Shown here: positions 17,161-24,217 of the stretch, in pieces | How positions within the stretch are numbered: the stretch's first letter is position 1 | How the letters are laid out: each line of letters opens with the position of its first letter | From: CAYQJS01 sp964417895 | GTDB taxonomy: Bacteria; Chloroflexota; UBA6077; SHYK01 | Assembly: GCA_964417895.1 (NCBI GenBank) | Contig: CAYQJS010000046.1 | Span: 1-45,232 of the forward strand | DNA length: 45,232 nucleotides | Direction: 5' to 3' | Translations under genes and position numbers: made by a program | The notes under the pieces: model-generated | Databases searched by the model: none | What the model was told of the DNA's origin: nothing | What the model saw: only the letters and a program-made list of their open reading frames with translations

Positions 17161-17832
17161 TCAGACCAATTCAATTCCCAGAAGCTCGCACGCCTCTTGG
17201 AGATCGGGGTCGCTTGGGTCGATCGCTCGGGCTGCAACCACGTGCATGGGCGCCGGGTCAGATTCGAAGACTGCCCAATTGGCGAAGTCATCCCCCAGTC
17301 GCGAGCTGTAACGGATCCCGGCGAATCGCAGGCCCGTCTGTGTGGTCGTCTCGTAGATCAGCCGGGAAATCTCCTGCGTGAAGCGGCGAGGCGTAGACAG
17401 GCGAATCGTCGCGGCGTCGAGGTCTGCTAACCCGTAGTGCGCGAGGCGGCTTGCCAGGGTCGATCTAACAAAAGCGAGGGATCGGCTATGACCGACAAAT
17501 GCATACCGGCCGACGGGAGTGGCTTCACCCAACATCTGCGTCGTGAGCCAGGTCGCCGGCACTCGGCCGGGCGGCGATCCGCCCCCGCCGGCTACCGCCG
17601 CCACCCCCGAAGCGGCAATTGGATCAGGTCGAAATACGGCCAGTCGCTCCACAAACGCGCCCAATCGCTGAGAGCACGCGTACAGCACGCGATACTGGCC
17701 GAGCGGATCGTCCCAACGGTTGCCGAAAGTCCTGTCGGGTCCAGCGAAGCTCCAGTCCGGCCACTCCCACGGGTCCGGGAATCTGCCAACACGAAAGATT
17801 CGGGCAGGCGGATCTGCCGCCTCGAAGGGGAT
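17161..17832 (-). CDS. RES-domain toxin of an Xre-RES toxin-antitoxin pair; non-canonical start
   Basis: RES family, the NAD+-depleting toxin group (MbcT, ParT). Read from about 17835 the frame gives ARIFRVGRFPDPWEW, then GNRWDDPLGQYRVLYACSQR and LGAFVERL, which carry the conserved Arg, Tyr and Glu, and later GIRYSSRLGDDFANWAVFE with the conserved Ser. That is about 223 residues, normal for the family. No ATG, GTG or TTG lies in frame until GTG 17688 (175 residues), which would lose the catalytic Arg segment. The frame is also the antitoxin's own frame, directly after its TAA (17836-17838). ATC at 17832 is the only start-like codon next to the antitoxin stop and is used here provisionally. 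Cytoplasmic; expected to be neutralised by the Xre partner. Confidence 0.82.
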   Translation of the reverse strand: MPFEAADPPARIFRVGRFPDPWEWPDWSFAGPDRTFGNRWDDPLGQYRVLYACSQRLGAFVERLAVFRPDPIAASGVAAVAGGGGSPPGRVPATWLTTQMLGEATPVGRYAFVGHSRSLAFVRSTLASRLAHYGLADLDAATIRLSTPRRFTQEISRLIYETTTQTGLRFAGIRYSSRLGDDFANWAVFESDPAPMHVVAARAIDPSDPDLQEACELLGIELV

Positions 17833-17835
17833 AGG

Positions 17836-18225
17836 TTACGCCCCGGCTACAAAAGCCCGAGCAGCTCCTAACACGTGCGGGCCCACCTCTTCCAGGCTCC
17901 CCTCCCGTAGCAGCCGCGCCGGTGAACGGTCATCGAGCTGCGGATTAAGGCCTTGAAACCAAGCCTGCGCCACGCCTGACCCATCGGCCGAGGCAATCAT
18001 GAGCGCCACGCGTAGCGCCGTCCGCAACCTTTCCGGCACGTCTGGACGAGGCTCTCGCTCTCCCCGACTCCACTGACGCACCGCGCGGGCTTCGGTGACA
18101 CCCGCGATATATGCCACAAGCTTGGCTCCCAGCAGCTTCTCCAGCTCGTGGGCCATTGTGCGGACGTCCATCCTGGTCACCCGCTCGTAGCTCCTGAGGT
18201 CCGATGTTGCGGCTGGGGCAGCCAT
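17836..18225 (-). CDS. Xre/MbcA/ParS-type antitoxin
   Basis: Protein of 129 residues. The Xre-like helix-turn-helix spans about residues 20-65 (LEKLLGAKLVAYIAGVTEAR, AVRQWSRGERE). The C-terminal toxin-binding domain contains AQAWFQGLNPQLDDRSPARL and EVGPHVLGAARAFV, the hallmark of antitoxins paired with RES toxins. It binds the toxin and probably represses its own promoter. ATG 18225 is preceded by GGAGG at 6 nt; the frame extends to 18252 without a better site. The toxin frame follows immediately after the TAA. It is transcribed away from the NACHT gene, with a shared 397-bp control region. Confidence 0.9.
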   Translation of the reverse strand: MAAPAATSDLRSYERVTRMDVRTMAHELEKLLGAKLVAYIAGVTEARAVRQWSRGEREPRPDVPERLRTALRVALMIASADGSGVAQAWFQGLNPQLDDRSPARLLREGSLEEVGPHVLGAARAFVAGA

Positions 18226-18260
18226 GCTTGCCTCCGGGGAATTGGGTTTCAAAAACCAGA

Positions 18261-18275
18261 TGATTCACAATCATA
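18261..18275 (-). promoter_or_regulatory. Putative promoter/operator of the Xre-RES pair
   Basis: On the minus strand TATGAT (18275-18270) resembles a -10 box. It overlaps a 5-bp-arm palindrome TGATTCACAATCA (18261-18273), suitable for autorepression by the Xre antitoxin. No good -35 box is seen at 16-18 nt. Only about 35 bp separates it from the antitoxin start. Confidence 0.35.
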
Positions 18276-18622
18276 TCACACGCTCGAGCTGGCGCGGTCA
18301 GTTCGAATCCGCAAACCCACTGGATAGATGGTTTTTGCCCATCAACAACTAATAGTGACCCGATGATTGCTCCGCTGCTGTTGCCCTGGAGCTCGTATCG
18401 TGCGGGAATATCGGTTCACCACCAAGAACATCCCAAGCGCGGTGGCGCGGGTGAAGGTGGTGGGGAGGCGTCCCCGGCTATCATGCGGCACCGGTACGTC
18501 TTTCTCTCCCGGTAGCTTGACACTCGGCGCACGTCTCCTCGATGCGGCGCGCCCTCGACTTTGGTACCATCTACCGCGATCGATTGGTACTACCACGAGC
18601 CCAGATTTCCAGGCGGGGAAAA
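18276..18622. other. Non-coding region upstream of the NACHT gene
   Basis: Short open frames occur on both strands here (for example 18342-18596 on the minus strand), but none resembles a known protein or has a ribosome site. GATGGTTTTTGCCCATC at about 18327 can form a small stem. The region must hold the NACHT promoter; no confident boxes were found. Confidence 0.4.
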
Positions 18623-21406
18623 ATGTGGGGCATTATCAGCATCGAACATCTCATTATCGGCCTCCTCGTCCTCCTCTGCGTTGCACTTGGAGTCCTCCTC
18701 ATTCGCATCCGGTCGAACAAGGAAGGTTACACCCGCGAAAGGTTTTCCTTTGTGGCATTAGGGGCTATCGTGACGCTCGGTAGCGCCCTGATCGCTGGCG
18801 TTACCACAGGTCGCATGCCATCGAGTTTTATTGGTTCAATCGCCGGGATGGTCTCTGGAGGAGGCCCACCACCGGCGCCGCCGACGGGCGCGGAAAGCCT
18901 CCTAATCGTCGGAGCCTATATCTTTACGGTTTGGAAGATCTTTGGCATGCATCAGCATTGGGACGGGCTCAAGAGTGTCGCACAGTATGAGCGCGAACAA
19001 ATTGGCTCGGCTCCGACGATGGTCCGAGAAGGGATTGAAGAGGCCAAGCGCGTGCTGCAACGTAGTCCGCCGCTAGCGATTTACCATACGCTCGACTTTA
19101 GAGACTATGTGACCACTCTGCCCGAGATAGTCGATCCTATCGCATGGCGAGACCAGGCTCGCATGCTGGTGTGCCTATCGTCTTCTTCTTACGAGTTCCA
19201 CGAGCGGGACGCCTGGCACGACCGACAAGGCTGCTGGATCGGACGTAACGTTGACACAGAAGACACTGTAGCTATTTATCCCGTTGCGTCACTTCCTCCT
19301 CAAGACGAGCTGGTGAGATTCGTCGACTACGCTAGAAGAATCGCCAACATGCACGCCTCAAGGCTCTCTGAGGCGATTGTAGTAGTAGAAGACGAAGAAG
19401 GACAACCATTTTCGGCCCATCCGCCGGAAACCCTGTCCCTCATTCGGATCGAAACGCAGCTTTCTCTGCTTACGCGCCTAGTTTCTCTGCGTGACTATCG
19501 CAACGACATAAAGCAGCGAGCTGAAGCGACTTTGGCAGAGTCGCCGCTCAGTCTAGTCGATGCGTACGTCCCGTCTCGATTTTCGCGGCATGGCGAAGAG
19601 GACGAAGACATTGAGAGCTACCTAATAAAGTGGCTAGAAGAGGCGGGGCAACGACAGCTTGCGGTCCTCGGAGAATACGGCCAAGGGAAGAGCACCGCGG
19701 CCCTAATGTTTGCATACCATCTGTTGCTTGACCCCAAGCACCAGGGTGGTAGGATTCCCATCCTCATAGAGCTGCGAGGAAGCAGTCCTCGGAACTTAGA
19801 GCCGTTGCAGTTGCTGGCCACCTGGGGAGCAAAGTACCACATCAACCCGCAGGGGCTGATGCGTTTGCATATAGCAGGAAAGTTGGTGCTCATCTTTGAG
19901 GGCTTTGATGAGATGGCGCTGGTAGGCGATCGGGATATGCGGTTGCGTCATTTTATGACCCTATGCCAATTCTGTTATCCAAAGGCGCGAATACTGGTCA
20001 CTGGCCGGCCGAACTTTTTTTTGGACGACGAGGAAATGAACGTCGCCCTGGGAATTGGCGAGCCACGAGCGAACGGTCCCTACTGCGAGGCCCTTCGACT
20101 ATTGCCATTTAATGTGGAACAGATAGAGGGGGCACTGCGCAAGCAGCCGATTATGATCCGCGAGCAGATACTAGCCTTTGCCAGAAAGAACGACCGTTTC
20201 CGGGAGTTGGTTTCGAGGCCTTCCATACTGCACATCGTAGGAGCACTGTGGGAGAAGGAACGGTTATTTGACAAAGTCCAGTCACTGAGTTCCGCATTCG
20301 TTATCGGTCTGTATATTCGACATTCATTCACGAGACAGGGACGAAAGGAGGGGGATTCTCCGGCCTTCATGGCGTTGAATACTCCGGAGCGGGAGTTCTT
20401 TATGAAGGGAACGGCGGCTTTTATGTCAGCAAAAGAGCTACCGAATCAGATAGCCGCGCGAGATCTGAATATACTGATTGAGCGATTCATCAGCGCTATC
20501 CCAGATAGCGTGTCTACACAAGGAAGCACGATTTTAGGCGAGACCCCGGTACCTCTCCGCATCCGGCTTCAAGATGGTGAATTGCCCATGGAGCATGTTA
20601 AGACGGATGTAAGGACCTGCGGGATCTTGGTCGACGATCCCGCCGTCCCCGGGACGTTTAGGTTCGGCCACAAGTCGTTTATGGAATATCTATTCGCAGC
20701 GGTTGTGGCGGAAATCTTCAGCGGCAAGGGTGACCACGGTGCGGGGAGCATCATGCGCGTGACCGGTGCTCATGCAAGTCAAGTGCTCCAGCATGCCGAA
20801 TGTGTTGGGTTTCTGGCGGAGCTCCTTGAGTCTACGTCGATCGGGATTCAGCGGCCCTCGTACGCGGGGTCCCCAGAGCACGAGAGGGCAGTCGCAGCTG
20901 GGTTATTGCGGCAGATAGCCGGGGGGTCGATGCACTATGTGGTTGCTCGGCTCGTGTTGTGGCAAGTCGTGGTCGCGGTCTCCTTCAGGCAGTCAGGTCT
21001 GTTGCGTGTAGTGGCTGGGTTGGCGCTGCTTCTCCCGGTCGCGGTGATGGCAGTGTCCATCCTAACCAGGGGAGACGCGGTCCCAGAACGTCCGGGGTAT
21101 CCTTTTAACGTATTGGTGCTCTCTATGATTATTGGGATGCTGCCGACAATGCTTCTGATAGTAGGGACGGAATCAATGGCCAATGATCAGTTTGGTTTGT
21201 GGGCAGTTTTGTGTACGTGTCTAGGCATACACGACGACGCCATCCACTGGGCCGCAGGCACGAGTTGGATCCCGTGGGTGAACAAGACGCGGGTACGGGA
21301 CATGGTAAGGGGTCCATCGAGAAGCGTGCTTCAAGAGTTGTCCCTGACGACGGCAAGTGAGGGACAGGCCACCGGCGCGGAGCCTCCTGTGACTGGGGCG
21401 GGCTAA
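18623..21406 (+). CDS. Membrane-anchored NACHT-type STAND NTPase (probable defence protein)
   Basis: Protein of 927 residues. Two N-terminal helices (about 7-27 and 43-62) and a third weaker one (about 92-105) are followed by an unrecognised a/b-like domain (about 130-315) ending in LSLVDAYVPSRF. The NACHT core (about 340-545) has Walker A GEYGQGKST (350-358), Walker B LVLIFEGFDE (421-430) and the sensor motif LVTGRPNFF (458-466). HKSFMEYLFAA (683-693) is the post-NACHT helix motif. The C-terminal quarter has at least three more hydrophobic segments (about 772-787, 793-813, 828-848) instead of LRR, WD40 or TPR sensor repeats. The ATG at 18623 is preceded by AGGCGGGG; ATG 18542 is possible but has no site. 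Base composition is much lower in GC than neighbours, indicating transfer. It probably senses phage or stress and acts at the membrane; the effector is unidentified. Confidence 0.88.
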   Translation: MWGIISIEHLIIGLLVLLCVALGVLLIRIRSNKEGYTRERFSFVALGAIVTLGSALIAGVTTGRMPSSFIGSIAGMVSGGGPPPAPPTGAESLLIVGAYIFTVWKIFGMHQHWDGLKSVAQYEREQIGSAPTMVREGIEEAKRVLQRSPPLAIYHTLDFRDYVTTLPEIVDPIAWRDQARMLVCLSSSSYEFHERDAWHDRQGCWIGRNVDTEDTVAIYPVASLPPQDELVRFVDYARRIANMHASRLSEAIVVVEDEEGQPFSAHPPETLSLIRIETQLSLLTRLVSLRDYRNDIKQRAEATLAESPLSLVDAYVPSRFSRHGEEDEDIESYLIKWLEEAGQRQLAVLGEYGQGKSTAALMFAYHLLLDPKHQGGRIPILIELRGSSPRNLEPLQLLATWGAKYHINPQGLMRLHIAGKLVLIFEGFDEMALVGDRDMRLRHFMTLCQFCYPKARILVTGRPNFFLDDEEMNVALGIGEPRANGPYCEALRLLPFNVEQIEGALRKQPIMIREQILAFARKNDRFRELVSRPSILHIVGALWEKERLFDKVQSLSSAFVIGLYIRHSFTRQGRKEGDSPAFMALNTPEREFFMKGTAAFMSAKELPNQIAARDLNILIERFISAIPDSVSTQGSTILGETPVPLRIRLQDGELPMEHVKTDVRTCGILVDDPAVPGTFRFGHKSFMEYLFAAVVAEIFSGKGDHGAGSIMRVTGAHASQVLQHAECVGFLAELLESTSIGIQRPSYAGSPEHERAVAAGLLRQIAGGSMHYVVARLVLWQVVVAVSFRQSGLLRVVAGLALLLPVAVMAVSILTRGDAVPERPGYPFNVLVLSMIIGMLPTMLLIVGTESMANDQFGLWAVLCTCLGIHDDAIHWAAGTSWIPWVNKTRVRDMVRGPSRSVLQELSLTTASEGQATGAEPPVTGAG

Positions 21407-21618
21407 ATTGGTCCGGCTTCCATCCGACCGCGTTTTCCACCTTCAGCGTGGATGGAGTGGTCTACGACAACCGACCACCTACCGCGCCGGTGTGGGGCGG
21501 GATAGCCACACGCCAACTGTCATTGGTCTAACTGCAACTAACTTCACCGATTCGAGTGAGACGCTGACCGGTGCTCTGGCGCTCTGCTCCAAGGCGGAGG
21601 GTGCCCGTTCGGCAACCG
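21407..21618. other. Gap after the NACHT gene
   Basis: The 212 bp between the NACHT stop and the convergent amidohydrolase stop contains no convincing gene, repeat or strong terminator. An open frame at 21408-21722 on the plus strand has no protein-like composition. Confidence 0.4.
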
Positions 21619-22806
21619 CTAGCGACCAGCCGGCACCCGCGCCAGCCGCGGTAAGAACCGCCTGGCGTTCTCTCCGAGCATCTTGGTCTTCGCGCTCTCC
21701 GTCAACCCCGTCCGCTCCGTGATCATCGGCACCCCGTCCGGCCACGGCGTGCCCGGGTGCGGATAGTCTGTACTGAAGAGCCAGATCTCCTCACCCAGGT
21801 CCTCGACCGCGTGCTCCAGCTGTCCCTCGTCCGCCTCGATCGAGCAGAAGAGCTGACCCCCGGCCACGATCTCGGATGGCCTTCGCTTCAGCAGCGGTGT
21901 GGTTGCCGAGCCGGGATGGTAGCCATCGTCGAGCTTCTCGAGGAGCCACGGCATCCAGCCACCGCCGCTCTCGAACAGGCCAATGCGCAGCTTCGGGAAC
22001 AGGTCGAACACGCCTCCGCCGATGAGGGCGCTCATCGCGTACTGCCCACCCCAGCCGTGGTAGACCGCGTTGCTTGCCCCCGGCCAGGGAGTCAGTGGTG
22101 GGCGGTTTGATCCTCCGTGGACCCAGATCGGCATATCCAGGTCCTGGGAGACCTCGAACAGTGGGTGGAGCACCGGGTTGTCCAGCATCGTCCCATCGGG
22201 GCACGCCCGCGGAATGAACATCCCCGCGAAGTTCTGATCCCGCTCGGTCCACTCGTTCAGCTGGGCGATCGTTTCGGACATATCCCGCAGATTGGAGTTG
22301 GCGATCCACCAGAGCCGCCCATCGGACTCGGCGCAGTAGTTGCTCATGAAGCGATGGTAGGCTCGCTGCAGGGCGCTCTCGAACCCGATGTCGTTCAGCA
22401 TGCAGTAGCCGTCCGACTGGCTGGCGAACATTACGCTTATGTCAACGGCAGCCGTGTCCATGTCGCGCAGGCGGACCTCAGGGTCCCAGTTGCAAGAGTT
22501 GTCGATCTCGATGCCCCTCCCGGTTATGGCCCTGTTGGACGCGAAGCCACCGCCATCCGCGCGCGCGCGTCGGGGGGCCTCGAATGCGTCATAGACTCCC
22601 ATCGGGTGCGCCGAAAGCCTGGGCCAGAGCACGTGGTCGAGCCCGACATCTCCCCGCACTGGCTGTTTGGCCTGGACCGCACGGGAGAGTTGTTCGTATT
22701 TCTCCCGATACTCAGGGTCCATGTACGCCTTGTAGGTCCGATCCAGGTCCCAGTACTCGCGGATGTGGCAGTCCGAGTCGATGACGAGGTGGCCGTTGTA
22801 GCTCAT
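21619..22806 (-). CDS. Amidohydrolase family 2 (metal-dependent hydrolase/decarboxylase) protein A
   Basis: Protein of 395 residues of the ACMSD-like amidohydrolase group. It begins with HLVIDSDCHIREYWDLDRTY (the metal-binding D-x-H region) and continues with RLRDMDTAAVDISVMFASQS, DMPIWVHGGSNRPPLTPWPG (metal His), RIGLFESGGGWMPWLLEKLD and IWLFSTDYPHPGTPWPDG (catalytic Asp). Members hydrolyse or decarboxylate cyclic or aromatic acids in the cytoplasm. ATG 22806 has GGGAG upstream; the longer frame runs into repeat DNA at 22836-22937. It is a paralogue of the next gene, from which it is separated by that repeat. Confidence 0.9.
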   Translation of the reverse strand: MSYNGHLVIDSDCHIREYWDLDRTYKAYMDPEYREKYEQLSRAVQAKQPVRGDVGLDHVLWPRLSAHPMGVYDAFEAPRRARADGGGFASNRAITGRGIEIDNSCNWDPEVRLRDMDTAAVDISVMFASQSDGYCMLNDIGFESALQRAYHRFMSNYCAESDGRLWWIANSNLRDMSETIAQLNEWTERDQNFAGMFIPRACPDGTMLDNPVLHPLFEVSQDLDMPIWVHGGSNRPPLTPWPGASNAVYHGWGGQYAMSALIGGGVFDLFPKLRIGLFESGGGWMPWLLEKLDDGYHPGSATTPLLKRRPSEIVAGGQLFCSIEADEGQLEHAVEDLGEEIWLFSTDYPHPGTPWPDGVPMITERTGLTESAKTKMLGENARRFLPRLARVPAGR

Positions 22807-22835
22807 CGGACGCGTGCTCCCTTCGTGCGATGGTT

Positions 22836-22937
22836 GGCAGGCTGCTGAAAAGGGCTGGGTTCCACTCGCGGTGAGCCTGTCGAACCACATTGGGCCCTTC
22901 GACAGGCTCAGGGCGAGCGGGTTTTAGCGGCTTGTTA
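22836..22937. mobile_element. MITE-like element, copy 3 (degenerate)
   Basis: Left end GGCAGGCTGCTGAAAA and right end TTTTAGCGGCTTGTT (complement AACAAGCCGCTAAAA) are imperfect inverted ends. Inside are GTGAGCCTGTCGAACCAC and CCTTCGACAGGCTCAGGG, which are complementary over 12 bases. It lies between the two amidohydrolase genes and supplies the sequence just upstream of gene A. Confidence 0.72.
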
Positions 22938-22957
22938 GGGGGTCGTGGCGCAGACTG

Positions 22958-24073
22958 CTATACGAAAACCGGCTCGTGTTCCTTGAACCAGGCCTCGTCG
23001 AGGGGCTGGTACTCACCCGGTGGGTCCGCGGGCGGCGGAAGCTGGCCGTTGTTGTAGAGCCGGGCCGCGGTGGTGCAGATGACTTTCGCGCGCGCCTCCG
23101 GGCTCAGGTGCCCCAGGTCCCGAGCGATGACGCCGCCGGCCCCCGGCCAGATGCACGCCGGGTGCGGGTAGTCATTCGACCACATAAAGTTGTCCTGTCC
23201 ATACTTCGAGAGCAGGAAGCCGCCAATCTCGTCGCTGATGAACGCTCCATAGACCTGCCGCCAGACGTATTCGCTGGGTCGCAGCGGCAGCTTCGACCGG
23301 CGCTGGGTTGTATAGGCGTCGTACTCCTGGGCAAAGAACGGGATCCAGCCCACCCCGGCCTCCGCCACGACGATCTTCAGGTCAGGGTAGCGCTCGAGCA
23401 CGCCGGCGCCGATGATGTCGCCCAGCGCTTTCAAGCAGTCGAACTTGTGCACGCCGTCCGGCAGCAGCCCCGCGCGTTTGGGGTTCTTGTTCCCGTACCC
23501 CAGGCCCGAGTTGATGTGCAGGTTGACGGGCATGTCCATCTCCTGGGACGCCGCCCAGAACTTCTCGTAATGTTCGGAGCTGTATGGCAGCTCCTCCGCC
23601 GGTCCCGTCGGAGCATAGGAGCCGCGCAGGCCCGCTTTCTTGCACCGCTCCAGCTCTTCCACCGCCTTGTCGATGTCCCAGTAGGAGATGATGGCCAGGC
23701 CCCACAAGCGCTCGGGCGCGGCGCTGCAAAACTCGATGATCCAATCGTTGTAAACCCGGTTGCACGCTTCCTCGAGCGCGGGATCGCCCAGCAGCCATGC
23801 CTGCTTGGCGAGCGTGGGGTAGAGGACCTCCGCGCTGATGCCATCGAAGGCGAGGTCCTTCAATCGCTCCTCAGGGTCCCAGCCGCCGGCGCGGAGGTGG
23901 TGGTTGGTCTCGTAGAGCTTCAGCTTCGGGAACCGAAGCGCCCGGTCCCTGAACGCGTGGGGGAGCCGCGTCTCCCACAGGTCCAGGGGTTCCGCCATGT
24001 GGGAGTCCGCCGAGATGATCTGCTCTCCCCCAACTGCCGCTTCACCAGCGATGGAGAATCGTGGGACTGGCAT
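22958..24073 (-). CDS. Amidohydrolase family 2 protein B
   Basis: Protein of 371 residues and a paralogue of the neighbouring amidohydrolase. Key segments are IISADSHMAEPLDLWETRLP (metal region at about 20-40), RLKDLAFDGISAEVLYPTLA, ERLWGLAIISYWDIDKAVEE, DMPVNLHINSGLGYGNKNPK (His ligand), KIVVAEAGVGWIPFFAQEYD and MWSNDYPHPACIWPG (catalytic Asp). ATG 24073 has AAGGAGGGG about 6 nt upstream. Together with protein A and the downstream-oriented MmgE/PrpD gene on the same strand it forms a likely transcription unit for breakdown of a cyclic carboxylic compound; the substrate is unknown. Confidence 0.92.
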   Translation of the reverse strand: MPVPRFSIAGEAAVGGEQIISADSHMAEPLDLWETRLPHAFRDRALRFPKLKLYETNHHLRAGGWDPEERLKDLAFDGISAEVLYPTLAKQAWLLGDPALEEACNRVYNDWIIEFCSAAPERLWGLAIISYWDIDKAVEELERCKKAGLRGSYAPTGPAEELPYSSEHYEKFWAASQEMDMPVNLHINSGLGYGNKNPKRAGLLPDGVHKFDCLKALGDIIGAGVLERYPDLKIVVAEAGVGWIPFFAQEYDAYTTQRRSKLPLRPSEYVWRQVYGAFISDEIGGFLLSKYGQDNFMWSNDYPHPACIWPGAGGVIARDLGHLSPEARAKVICTTAARLYNNGQLPPPADPPGEYQPLDEAWFKEHEPVFV

Positions 24074-24170
24074 TGGCTATCCCCTCCTTCTGTTTTTGAC
24101 TCATGGCTGCCGTGCTGCTGTGCTGAGTCCGAATTTCGGCGACATCGTTCGCGCCGGCAGTCCGCGATTC

Positions 24171-24193
24171 GTAGCGCGGGGCTCGTCCCCCGC
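24171..24193. repeat. GC-rich hairpin between the MmgE/PrpD and amidohydrolase B genes
   Basis: GCGGGG, loop CTCGTC, CCCCGC within the string GTAGCGCGGGGCTCGTCC. It lies downstream of the MmgE/PrpD stop on the minus strand, so it could stall transcription. There is no U-tract. Confidence 0.45.
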
Positions 24194-24217
24194 CTGGGTC
24201 CCCCATTATAAGGAGGT

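Noticed and set aside
17161..17688. GTG 17688 as the toxin start
   Set aside because: It would remove the conserved RES N-terminus (RIFRVGRF, GNRWDDP) that is clearly encoded in frame upstream.
18290..18320. GTTCGAATCC resembles a tRNA T-loop
   Set aside because: Flanking bases do not pair into a T stem and no acceptor or anticodon arm is present.
18342..18596. Possible transposase remnant upstream of the NACHT gene
   Set aside because: No DDE-type motif, ribosome site or inverted terminal repeats could be found; composition is that of random open frame.
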